The notes under the pieces: generated by a model
Told to the model about the DNA's origin: nothing
Seen by the model: only the letters and a program-made list of their open reading frames with translations
Databases searched by the model: none
Translations under genes and position numbers: made by a program
In this document: positions 16,050 through 23,508 of the stretch, in pieces
Layout of the letters: every line of letters begins with the position of its first letter
How positions within the stretch are numbered: position 1 is the first letter of the stretch
NCBI GenBank assembly: GCA_964590005.1
Contig: CAZPVJ010000161.1
Span: forward strand, 5,236 to 69,235
DNA length: 64,000 nt
Source of the DNA: CALJFL01 sp964590005
GTDB lineage: Bacteria > Pseudomonadota > Gammaproteobacteria > Pseudomonadales > Halieaceae
Direction: 5' to 3'

Positions 16050-17251
16050 TGAAGCAACCCGCCTCTGTCGACACTTATCGCAAGGCCTTCGAAACCTTGT
16101 GTGATCGTCGCATGGTCCAGTCCATGTACGATGAGTGCGAGGAGCTGATGCACCGGGTCTTGTTGACCCTGCATGGCGAGGAACATACCCGTAGGCGCGC
16201 CATCGAGCTGAAGCTTTTTCGCCGCGACTTTACGCGCTATTACGAGAGGGAGGTTTACCCGAAGACGCTGGCGGCGACATTGGCACCCTACCTGCAGGCC
16301 GGTCACCTTGACCTCCCTGACTTTGGCTTTCGCGTCAATATCAATCTCAGTGCGGACATCGCCGGCATAGATCGCGATCCGCAGTCTCGCGAGGAAACCG
16401 AATGTCTGCTCGAGATCGTTAAGACGTTCAGTGAGGGCGCCACCCTGTTTCACTCCACGCGAGACAAGTCACAGGTCAGACAGGAAGTTGCCGAGGCACT
16501 GGCCCTCTTCGATACCCGTTTCCTGCAGCCATCGCGCGCTCGTCGTGAATCCATTCTCGCGGATATAGAAGCAGGCACGCGAGATGCGAATGACGCACCC
16601 AGGGATGTGCTCTCAATTTTGCTTGCCAATCGCCATGAACAGGAACTTGATGATCCCATGATTCGGCGGGAGGTCGCGTTTTTCATGCAGGCCGCATCGC
16701 ATAGCACCTCGAATTCGATGGTACATGCGTTTCACGAGATTATTAGCTGGTGTAAAGCGCATCCTGAGGATCGAGAGAGAATCGGCAGCGATCCTGTCTT
16801 CTTGCAGCGCTGCGTACACGAAAGCTTGCGTTTACATCCTGCCAGCCCGGTTGCCTGGCGCACGGCTGCCTGTCCGTTTGACCTGCCCACGGGTGAGGCC
16901 GTGGAGGAGGGCGACAGTGTGGTAATCGAACTGCAGCGAGCCAACCAGGACGTTTCGATTTATGGAGACGACGCCGCGCAATACAATCCCCATCGGGAGA
17001 CGGTTGATCGCGTGCCGCCCTATGCGCTTACTTTTGGGGTAGGACTGCACACCTGTTTTGGTCGCGACCTCGCGGGTGGCGCGCTGCCCGGCCCGGATAC
17101 CGAGCCGGCCACCCATCACCTGGGTACCGTGACGAGCTTGATAAAAAGTCTGTTTGAACATAACGCGCGGCCTGATCCGCAAAATCCACCCGTAAAAGAC
17201 CCCGGTACTGAGCGCCAGAACTGGGGTTCCTACCCGATATTACTGGGTTAA
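16049..17251 (+). CDS. Divergent cytochrome P450 (tandem copy B)
   Basis: A 400-residue paralogue of the preceding gene, colinear along its whole length, roughly half identical by eye in the N-terminal third. K-helix VHESLRLHPASP, heme loop LTFGVGLHTCFGR with Cys336, then a post-heme insertion (PGPDTEPATHHLG region). The N-terminus is short in the same way, with HGEEHTRRRAIE at residue 45 or so. Its ATG overlaps the stop of copy A by one base (TGATG). Retention of two diverged copies suggests two successive or two partly different oxidations. The 2Fe-2S ferredoxin at 19493 is the likely electron donor. Confidence 0.88.
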   Translation: MKQPASVDTYRKAFETLCDRRMVQSMYDECEELMHRVLLTLHGEEHTRRRAIELKLFRRDFTRYYEREVYPKTLAATLAPYLQAGHLDLPDFGFRVNINLSADIAGIDRDPQSREETECLLEIVKTFSEGATLFHSTRDKSQVRQEVAEALALFDTRFLQPSRARRESILADIEAGTRDANDAPRDVLSILLANRHEQELDDPMIRREVAFFMQAASHSTSNSMVHAFHEIISWCKAHPEDRERIGSDPVFLQRCVHESLRLHPASPVAWRTAACPFDLPTGEAVEEGDSVVIELQRANQDVSIYGDDAAQYNPHRETVDRVPPYALTFGVGLHTCFGRDLAGGALPGPDTEPATHHLGTVTSLIKSLFEHNARPDPQNPPVKDPGTERQNWGSYPILLG

Positions 17252-17262
17252 GAGGACACATG

Positions 17263-18003
17263 ATGAGAACAGCCATTATTACCGGGGGTGCCGATGGTCT
17301 CGGCGCCGATATTGCCCGGGTACTGTCAGGGGAGGGTTACCGCCTGGGTATCCTCGATAACCAGGCCGATAAGGCGGAGGCAACCGCTGCATCGCTGGCG
17401 GACGCGGTGCCTCTGGTTGCGGACGTAACTGACGCCGCGCAGGTGGAGAGTGCTTTCAAGGCATTCGGTGATGCCCCTGACCTGCTGGTGAACAATGCCG
17501 GTATTGTCCGTTTCGGACCACTGGAAGAGCAGTCGGTCGAAGACTTTACTGCGACGATCAATATCAACTTCCTGGGCAGTTGTCTTTGCGCGCGACAAGT
17601 AGCGCCGGGCATGCTGGCCCGTGGCTCCGGTCATATTGTCAACCTCACCTCCATTAATGGTATTCACCCGGCGCCCTACGTTGGCATGTACGGCGGAACC
17701 AAGGCGGCAATGGCTGCGATGACGCAGGTCATGGCGGTGGAGTGGGGCCCCGGTGGCATAAGGGTAAACGCAATCGCGCCCGGGTTTATCGACGCGGGCA
17801 TGTCCAAACCCATTTATGAAAACCCCCGGGTACGAGAAGTTAGGGGTGGCGGAGTGCCCTCGCGGCGTCTCGGCGAGGCCAATGACATTGCCCAGGCTGT
17901 ACTGTTTCTCGATTCGGATAATGCGAGCTACATCAACGGTCATCAGCTGGTTGTTGATGGTGGCGTCATAAACAGTGTTATGGCGCACCTGCCACGCGAA
18001 TAA
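17263..18003 (+). CDS. Short-chain dehydrogenase/reductase (SDR 1)
   Basis: A 246-residue classical SDR: cofactor motif TGGADGLG at the N-terminus, NNAGIV in the middle, catalytic Ser in NLTSING and YxxxK in YGGTK, and a C-terminal INGHQLVVDGG segment. Two ATGs occur in tandem; I prefer 17263, 6 nt after AGAGGA, over 17260. It would interconvert an alcohol and a ketone with NAD(P). It lies 11 nt after P450 copy B and 3 nt before the ThuA-like gene, so it may oxidise the hydroxyl group that the P450s introduce (inference). Confidence 0.93.
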   Translation: MRTAIITGGADGLGADIARVLSGEGYRLGILDNQADKAEATAASLADAVPLVADVTDAAQVESAFKAFGDAPDLLVNNAGIVRFGPLEEQSVEDFTATININFLGSCLCARQVAPGMLARGSGHIVNLTSINGIHPAPYVGMYGGTKAAMAAMTQVMAVEWGPGGIRVNAIAPGFIDAGMSKPIYENPRVREVRGGGVPSRRLGEANDIAQAVLFLDSDNASYINGHQLVVDGGVINSVMAHLPRE

Positions 18004-18006
18004 ACC

Positions 18007-18699
18007 ATGATGCGCAATCTGATATTGAGTGGTGGAATCTTCCATGAATTTCACGCCACGTCCGCTGAACTGTCCGGCATGCTGAGACCGCTGGGAGTCC
18101 AGTCTGAGATTGAGGATGATATCGAGGCGGGCCTTGCCAGGCTGGCCAGCGGCAGCTACGAGATGTTGACCGTGAATGCCCTGCGTTGGCAGATGCAGGG
18201 CGAGAAGTATGACCCCTATCGGGAGGAGTGGGCTATGACCTTATCGGCGGCTGGTCGCGAGGCCATCGAGGGTCATGTAGCCGCGGGGGGCGCCTTGCTT
18301 GGCCTGCACACCGCCAGCATCTGCTTTTCTGACTGGTCCGGTTGGGGTGACATCCTGGGTGGCGCCTGGCAGTGGGGCCGATCCTGGCATCCACCACCGT
18401 CAGCACTGTCGGTTGTCCCCGTCGAGCATGAACTGATGGCGGACATTGCCCCCTTTACCGTAGAAGATGAGGTGTACACAGACCTTGAGCTTCGCTCAGG
18501 TGTTGAACCGCTGCTTCTTTCTGCGAGCACGCAGGAACATCCGCCGCAGCCCTTGCTGTGGATTCATGAATGGCGCGGTGGTCGAGTGGTTTACGACGCA
18601 CTGGGACACGACGCGGCGTCGCTGCGCCAGCCGGAGCATGTTGCTGCGTTGTCGCGCTCGGTTGAGTGGGCGTTAGCATCGCGAGGGGTAAAGCCATGA
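18007..18699 (+). CDS. ThuA-like domain protein (second copy)
   Basis: A 230-residue ThuA-family protein, distantly related to the one at 1246. First strand RNLILSGGIFHEFHATS, middle GGALLGLHTASICF (equivalent to GGGKWYALHATNS in the first copy), and C-terminal GRVVYDALGHDAASL. The classical amidotransferase nucleophile is not evident. Two ATGs begin the frame; the first is given. Its stop overlaps the next SDR by 4 nt (ATGA). The recurrence of P450 plus ThuA-like genes in two separate loci of this window points to a shared, uncharacterised function in oxidative catabolism. Confidence 0.83.
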   Translation: MMRNLILSGGIFHEFHATSAELSGMLRPLGVQSEIEDDIEAGLARLASGSYEMLTVNALRWQMQGEKYDPYREEWAMTLSAAGREAIEGHVAAGGALLGLHTASICFSDWSGWGDILGGAWQWGRSWHPPPSALSVVPVEHELMADIAPFTVEDEVYTDLELRSGVEPLLLSASTQEHPPQPLLWIHEWRGGRVVYDALGHDAASLRQPEHVAALSRSVEWALASRGVKP

Positions 18700-19457
18700 A
18701 AACGCTGGAGGGGATGTCAATACTGATTACCGGTGGTGGTTCGGGCCTGGGTCTCGGTGCGGCGCGTTACTTCGTCGACGCCGGGGCGCGCGTCACCATC
18801 TGCGGCCGAAGGGCGGATAAAATTGCTGCCGCGGCTGACGGGCTGGGCGAAGCGTGTCTCGGGGTACCGGCAGATATTACTCTTGCGAGTGATCGTGACA
18901 AGCTGGTGGCTGCGGCTGTAGAGCACGGGGATGGACTGCATGCGCTGGTGAATAACGCCGGTAATATGTACCGCGGACCGATCACTGAGCTCGATCAAGA
19001 CAAGCTGCTGGACGTCTTCAACACCAATGTCGTTGCAGGCATGATGTTGACCGGCCTGGCGGTGCCGCATCTGGCCCGTACCGAGGGTGCCGTTATTTTT
19101 ATCGGTTCCATTCACACCCGGCGGGCATTTCCCGGAGCCTCTCCCTACGCGGCGACAAAGGCCGCCGTCCAGTCACTAACCCGGGTGCTGGCCGCTGAAC
19201 TGGGAGATCAGAAAATCCGGGTCAACTGCATTTTGCCCGGCGCAGTATTCACCGAAATAAACCAGCGCGCAGGCCTTTTCGACGACGACACGGCGTTGGC
19301 GCGTTTGCAAGGCATGTCCGATATGCATGCCCTCGGGCGCATTGGGACCGAAGAGGAGATCGCCGAGGCGATGGCTTACCTCATCTGCGCAGAGTGGACC
19401 ACCGGTGCACAGGTTGATGTCGACGGTGGTCTCGGTCTGGGTCTCACTGACGGCTGA
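18696..19457 (+). CDS. Short-chain dehydrogenase/reductase (SDR 2)
   Basis: A 253-residue classical SDR. Cofactor motif TGGGSGLGLG, NNAGN, catalytic Ser in IFIGSIHT and YxxxK in YAATK; C-terminal GAQVDVDGGLG. The start is the ATG that overlaps the preceding stop (ATGA); an upstream in-frame GTG-type extension of 10 residues lies inside the ThuA-like gene and is not favoured. It is one of three SDRs in this cluster, each quite different in sequence, suggesting successive oxidation steps. NAD versus NADP preference is not clear. Confidence 0.93.
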   Translation: MKTLEGMSILITGGGSGLGLGAARYFVDAGARVTICGRRADKIAAAADGLGEACLGVPADITLASDRDKLVAAAVEHGDGLHALVNNAGNMYRGPITELDQDKLLDVFNTNVVAGMMLTGLAVPHLARTEGAVIFIGSIHTRRAFPGASPYAATKAAVQSLTRVLAAELGDQKIRVNCILPGAVFTEINQRAGLFDDDTALARLQGMSDMHALGRIGTEEEIAEAMAYLICAEWTTGAQVDVDGGLGLGLTDG

Positions 19458-19492
19458 GTCTTTATTTACTAACAGAGTCCAGGAAACTATTC

Positions 19493-19828
19493 ATGGCAGA
19501 AAAGCTACATATAACAGTGAACGTCACCAATCGTGAGGGCGCACATAGCGCGCTGGAAAACCAGCCTGGCCAGGATAACCTGATGCAGCTGCTTTACGAT
19601 GCTGACCAGGACATAGAGGCGGTATGCGGTGGTTGCGCGTCCTGCGCTACCTGCCATGTGCTGATTAGCGACGATTGGGTAGAGCGTCTCCCGGCGCGGG
19701 ATGATATCGAATCCATGTTGCTGCAATACCAGGAGCATTTTGATGACAAGCGTTCGCGCCTGAGTTGTCAGCTGAAGTTGACCCAGGATATGGATGGTCT
19801 CAGCTTACAAATAGCTCCCGAGGAGTAA
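19493..19828 (+). CDS. Adrenodoxin-type 2Fe-2S ferredoxin
   Basis: A 111-residue vertebrate/putidaredoxin-type ferredoxin. Cluster ligands C45, C51 and C54 lie in CGGCASCATC (the C-x5-C-x2-C pattern; C48 is extra) and C92 in LSCQ. The sequence HVLISDDWVERLPARDDIESMLL is the acidic recognition helix region of the family. AGGAAA stands before the ATG. It is the only ferredoxin in the window and sits in the operon with the tandem P450s, so it most likely delivers electrons to them. No ferredoxin reductase is encoded here, so that partner must come from elsewhere in the genome. Confidence 0.95.
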   Translation: MAEKLHITVNVTNREGAHSALENQPGQDNLMQLLYDADQDIEAVCGGCASCATCHVLISDDWVERLPARDDIESMLLQYQEHFDDKRSRLSCQLKLTQDMDGLSLQIAPEE

Positions 19829-19833
19829 TCGCG

Positions 19834-20622
19834 ATGGATCTTGGACTGAAGAACAAGTCTGTATTGGTAGCAGCTGCGAGCAAAGGTATCGGCAAGGCCA
19901 CGGCGCTGGGGTTTTTGCGGGAAGGCGCCAGGGTGACCATTTGTGCTCGCGACAAAGACGCGCTCGAAGCGACTCGCGAGGAACTTGTCGCCGCCACGGG
20001 TGGTGAGGTGCTGGCCGTAACCGCTGACGTCTCAGACCCGGAACAACTCCAGGCACTGGTCAAGGCCGCCACCGAGGCGTATGGGCCTATAGAGGTTCTC
20101 GTTAACAATGCGGGTGGGCCGCCCGCAGGCAGTCATACAACAATAGATGCCAAGCAGTGGCAGCAGGCCTTTGAGCTTACGCTGCAGTCCGCGGTTCGAT
20201 TAACCGAGCTGGTATTGCCGGCGATGAAGCAGGCTGGTCGGGGTAGGGTGATCAACCTGTCCTCCTATTCGGTCAAGCAGCCCATGGACAATATGATGTT
20301 GTCCAATAGCATCCGCCTGTCCGTGCTTGGCTGGGCCAAGACGCTGGCCAATGAAGTCGCGGAGGACGGCATCCTGGTGAATACCGTCTGCCCTGGCTGG
20401 ACTGATACCGACCGGGTGGCGTCACTGTTGCAGCAGAAATCCGCAGCAACGGGCGCTACGGTCGATGAGGTGCGCGATGAAATCGCGACCAATGTGCCGC
20501 TCGGTAGAATTGCCAGGGCCGAAGAGATCGCCAATGTCATAGTTTTTCTCGCCTCAGACGCCGCCAGTTATGTTACCGGTACCGCCATCCCCGTCGATGG
20601 TGGTGCGGCGAAGGTGCTATGA
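19834..20622 (+). CDS. Atypical short-chain dehydrogenase (SDR 3), catalytic Tyr missing
   Basis: A 262-residue SDR with cofactor motif AAASKGIG, NNAGGPPAG and a C-terminal YVTGTAIPVDGG. The Ser of the catalytic set is present (NLSSYSV), but where YxxxK is expected the chain reads LSNSIRLSVLGWAK, so the Tyr is absent and the Lys is not in register. FabG-like proteins with this pattern form a known divergent SDR branch; it may use another residue or a different reaction. Start at 19834 with GAGGAG just before it, 5 nt after the ferredoxin stop. Its stop overlaps the next gene (ATGA). Confidence 0.88.
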   Translation: MDLGLKNKSVLVAAASKGIGKATALGFLREGARVTICARDKDALEATREELVAATGGEVLAVTADVSDPEQLQALVKAATEAYGPIEVLVNNAGGPPAGSHTTIDAKQWQQAFELTLQSAVRLTELVLPAMKQAGRGRVINLSSYSVKQPMDNMMLSNSIRLSVLGWAKTLANEVAEDGILVNTVCPGWTDTDRVASLLQQKSAATGATVDEVRDEIATNVPLGRIARAEEIANVIVFLASDAASYVTGTAIPVDGGAAKVL

Positions 20623-21641
20623 GTAATCTAGGCAGCGCGCGTGCCGCTATCGCCTCCGCCGGGGTGATCGATGTTCACGCTCACGCGGTACTCGCCGATA
20701 GCATGGGTAAAGCGGGCCGACACGGCCCGGAGATTGGCTATACCGACGACGGTAAACCCTGGTTCAGGGTTGGCGATTATCGGCTCGACGGAGTCCGTTA
20801 TGAGGGCGGTCCGTTCATGGAGGGCGATCTGCGCGTCGCTGAAATGGATCGCTGCGGTATCGACCTGCAGGTGGTGTCGCCCAATCCGCTAACCTATTTT
20901 CATTTCATTGAATCGCAGCCGGCGATACATTTCTGTCGAGAACACAATGATGCCCTGGCGTCCTTGGTTGCGCGTCATCCCGATCGACTGGTGGGTTGTG
21001 CAGCGCTGCCTATGCAGGACGTGGGCGCGGCCTGCGAAGAGCTGGACCGCGCGGTAAATGACCTGGGTATGGTCGGTGCCTATATTGGCACCGATGTGGG
21101 CAGGCCTTTGAACGACCCTGAGCTTTATGCTTTCTATGAAAAACTGGTCTCCCTGGATGTCCCGCTATTTATTCACCCCGCGCCAGCGGGTATCGACGGG
21201 CCACCGGGCGACGCCAACCTCAAACAGTTTGACCTGGATCTGCTCACAGGGTTTGCCGGACAGGAGACCATTGCGGTTGCCACGCTGATTTATGGGGGCG
21301 TAGTGCATCGCTTTCCCGACCTGGACATTTGCCTCTCCCATGCTGGTGGCGGTGTGACGTCGTTGATCGGTCGACTTAACCGCGCTTGCGTGAAGCGACC
21401 CTGGGTGCCGGAACATCTCCAACATGAGGGCGCCTTTGAGGAAGCACTCGCTGGCCTCTGGTTTGATACCCACGTGCACGACGCCCGGGTGTTGGCGCTG
21501 GTGATGGAGATCATGGGCCATGACCGATTGGTAATGGGGACCAACTTTTCGGGCTGGGACCAGCATGCCATTGGTACGGGCGGCGAGTACCAGGACCTGT
21601 TTGCCGGTAACGCCAAGCGATTACTGAGGGCTGCAGTATGA
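20619..21641 (+). CDS. ACMSD-type amidohydrolase 2 family protein
   Basis: A 340-residue TIM-barrel metal enzyme of the aminocarboxymuconate-semialdehyde decarboxylase (ACMSD) group. Metal ligands H20 and H22 in DVHAHAV, a barrel His in FIHPAP near residue 186, and a His in LSHAGGG near 241. The final conserved Asp (usual GTDxP motif) is Asn here, in MGTNFSGWD near residue 309. Family members do non-oxidative decarboxylation or hydrolytic C-C cleavage. The changed Asp makes normal ACMSD chemistry uncertain. It overlaps the SDR before and the epoxide hydrolase after by 4 nt each. Confidence 0.87.
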   Translation: MSNLGSARAAIASAGVIDVHAHAVLADSMGKAGRHGPEIGYTDDGKPWFRVGDYRLDGVRYEGGPFMEGDLRVAEMDRCGIDLQVVSPNPLTYFHFIESQPAIHFCREHNDALASLVARHPDRLVGCAALPMQDVGAACEELDRAVNDLGMVGAYIGTDVGRPLNDPELYAFYEKLVSLDVPLFIHPAPAGIDGPPGDANLKQFDLDLLTGFAGQETIAVATLIYGGVVHRFPDLDICLSHAGGGVTSLIGRLNRACVKRPWVPEHLQHEGAFEEALAGLWFDTHVHDARVLALVMEIMGHDRLVMGTNFSGWDQHAIGTGGEYQDLFAGNAKRLLRAAV

Positions 21642-22015
21642 CGCCAGTATCGGTAGTCGAAAATTTTATTGCCAGCTGGAATCGCATGGATTTTGACGCG
21701 GTGGTGTCGGCCCTGTCCGAGGATGTTTACTACCACAATATCCCGATGGAACCGATCTCCGGGCATGACAAGGTCACCGACTATCTAAGCGGCGCATGGA
21801 TATTCAGCGAGTGCGACTGGCGCCTCATAAATATCGCAGTCTCGGGCGATACGGTACTTACTGAGCGTATCGACGCCTTTGTCATCAATGGTCACCCGGT
21901 TGCGCTGCCTTTAATGGGTATCTTTGTGGTGACGGGTGACAAGATCAGTCAGTGGCGAGACTATTTCGATCTTGCCGATTACCAACAGCAACTCAAAGCC
22001 GCCGGTATCGGCTGA
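21638..22015 (+). CDS. Limonene-1,2-epoxide hydrolase family protein
   Basis: A 125-residue NTF2-fold protein. All five residues known from the active site of Rhodococcus limonene-epoxide hydrolase can be matched at the right spacing: Y32 and N34 (YHN), R77 and D79 (ERID) and D108 (WRDYFD). This supports real epoxide hydrolysis by general acid/base catalysis, as opposed to the many inactive SnoaL-like relatives. Its place beside P450s suggests it opens an epoxide that one of them forms. Start overlaps the preceding stop (ATGA). The substrate could be a cyclic terpene or another alicyclic compound; that is inference. Confidence 0.85.
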   Translation: MTPVSVVENFIASWNRMDFDAVVSALSEDVYYHNIPMEPISGHDKVTDYLSGAWIFSECDWRLINIAVSGDTVLTERIDAFVINGHPVALPLMGIFVVTGDKISQWRDYFDLADYQQQLKAAGIG

Positions 22016-22057
22016 CCGCTTTGTTTCTGTCGGACTCACTGCGCGGAGGGTATTACC

Positions 22058-23287
22058 ATTTCAAGCACACGACGTGACGAGATTCTGGAACGTTGGCCAC
22101 TGATCCTGGCTTCCTGCATGGGAGTGGTCTGCGCCTCGAACGTGTTGCCCTATTACACCATTGGCGCACTGGTCGTGCCGGTGACAGAAGAGTTCGGTTG
22201 GACCCGGGCACAGTTTCAGGCCGCCATCCTGTTCAGCTCCGGGCTTGGCGCATTGACCTCGCCCCTGGTGGGCTGGTTGATCGACCGGTATGGCGCGCGG
22301 AGGGTGGCGCTCCCCTCGGTTTTGGGCCTGGGTTGCGGGTTCTTTTTCGCCGCTTCAATGCAGGGTCAGCTGTGGATGCTTTTTCTCGCCTACGGCGCGA
22401 TGGCGTTTTTGGGGGCAGGTACTATCCCGGTAACCTGGACCCGTGCCATCGCCACCAGTTTCTTCAGCCGGCGTGGCCTCGCCCTGGGCCTGACCCTGAC
22501 CGGCACGGGTATTTGCGCGTCCGTGGCACCCCATATCACTGTATGGATGACCTCCGAGTACGGTTGGCGCGGTGCTTACCTTGGTCTTGGGCTTATCCCC
22601 ATGTTGCTGGCCTTTCCCGTCCTGTTCTTTTTCTTCAAGCCGGTGGAAATAAACCAGCTTTCCGATAAGGACGAGGTGGCGGCTCGGCAAACAGGCAAAA
22701 CACTCACCGAGGCGTCACGAGACTACCGCTTCTGGGCGCTGTTGTTCTCTATATTATTTGCCTACATGGGGTTCTCCGGTATCGGTCCCAACCTGCTGCC
22801 TTCGATGACAGATGATGGCTTTAGCCGCAGCCAAGCCGCAACCATCCAGAGTATTTTTGGGGGTTCAATTGTTATTGGCAGGGTGGTGGTGGGTTACACG
22901 CTGGATCGGCTTTGGGCACCTGGCGTGGCGGCTGTATCATTGATAATGCCCGCGATCGGCACCTGGATCCTGTTCGGTGATCAGACCCTGGCGATGGCAG
23001 CGGCAGCCAGCTTTTTGATCGGGTTCGCCGCAGGCGCTGAGCTCGATCTGATGGCCTTTCTTGCCGCCCGCTACTTTGGTCTCAAGCACTATGCGAAAAT
23101 TTACTCGGTACTCTATGCGACCCTGGCGGTCTGCTCCGGAACCGCACCCATGTTATTCGCTAGCGTTTACGACAAAACGGCAAGCTATGACATCGGGTTT
23201 ATGGTCGCCTCAGGGTTGTTCATCGTGGCAACCTTATTGATTCTCGTCATGGGGCGCTATCCGAAAGAGTATGCAACAGCCCATTGA
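22058..23287 (+). CDS. MFS transporter, probable ATT start
   Basis: A 12-helix major facilitator protein of about 409 residues, monocarboxylate/oxalate-transporter-like. Loop 2-3 has GWLIDRYGARRV, the MFS signature. The first ATG (22118) falls in the middle of helix 1 and has no ribosome-binding site. Between the previous in-frame stop (22013-22015) and that ATG there is no ATG, GTG or TTG in frame, yet GGAGGG at 22045-22050 lies 7 nt before an ATT at 22058, from which the protein reads ISSTRRDEILERWPLILAS into a full helix 1. I therefore set the start at ATT 22058. It ends the large operon and probably imports or exports a pathway acid. Confidence 0.82.
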   Translation: MSSTRRDEILERWPLILASCMGVVCASNVLPYYTIGALVVPVTEEFGWTRAQFQAAILFSSGLGALTSPLVGWLIDRYGARRVALPSVLGLGCGFFFAASMQGQLWMLFLAYGAMAFLGAGTIPVTWTRAIATSFFSRRGLALGLTLTGTGICASVAPHITVWMTSEYGWRGAYLGLGLIPMLLAFPVLFFFFKPVEINQLSDKDEVAARQTGKTLTEASRDYRFWALLFSILFAYMGFSGIGPNLLPSMTDDGFSRSQAATIQSIFGGSIVIGRVVVGYTLDRLWAPGVAAVSLIMPAIGTWILFGDQTLAMAAAASFLIGFAAGAELDLMAFLAARYFGLKHYAKIYSVLYATLAVCSGTAPMLFASVYDKTASYDIGFMVASGLFIVATLLILVMGRYPKEYATAH

Positions 23288-23317
23288 TCAGGCCATTGCC
23301 CCGGTCTGGTCAGCCAG

Positions 23318-23340
23318 GGTAATTATCCTGTGATTACCTT
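23318..23340 (+). other. Stem-loop after the catabolic operon
   Basis: AGGGTAAT and ATTACCTT can pair (eight pairs, one G-U) around a nine-base loop, about 30 nt after the MFS stop. There is no U-run, so a role as terminator is doubtful. A smaller CGCCT/AGGCG hairpin follows near 23370. The rest of this 220-base gap shows nothing clear. Confidence 0.22.
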
Positions 23341-23508
23341 GCCTTCAACACCCGTTACCGTGAGCTGAGCGCCTTTTCAGGCGTCCCTGGATGTCTAGCA
23401 ACTGGCGGATAGTCTGCGGCGTTATCGCTCTGCGCCCTCGAAAGTTTCTCGAGCCGACAGCCTGGTGTAAAGTCAGCGCTGGATTGCCGGTCTGACAGGA
23501 TGCGATGT

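Noticed and set aside
14829..17251. Tandem P450 copies as an assembly duplication
   Set aside because: The two copies differ at about half of the residues compared and at the DNA level throughout, so they are true diverged paralogues.
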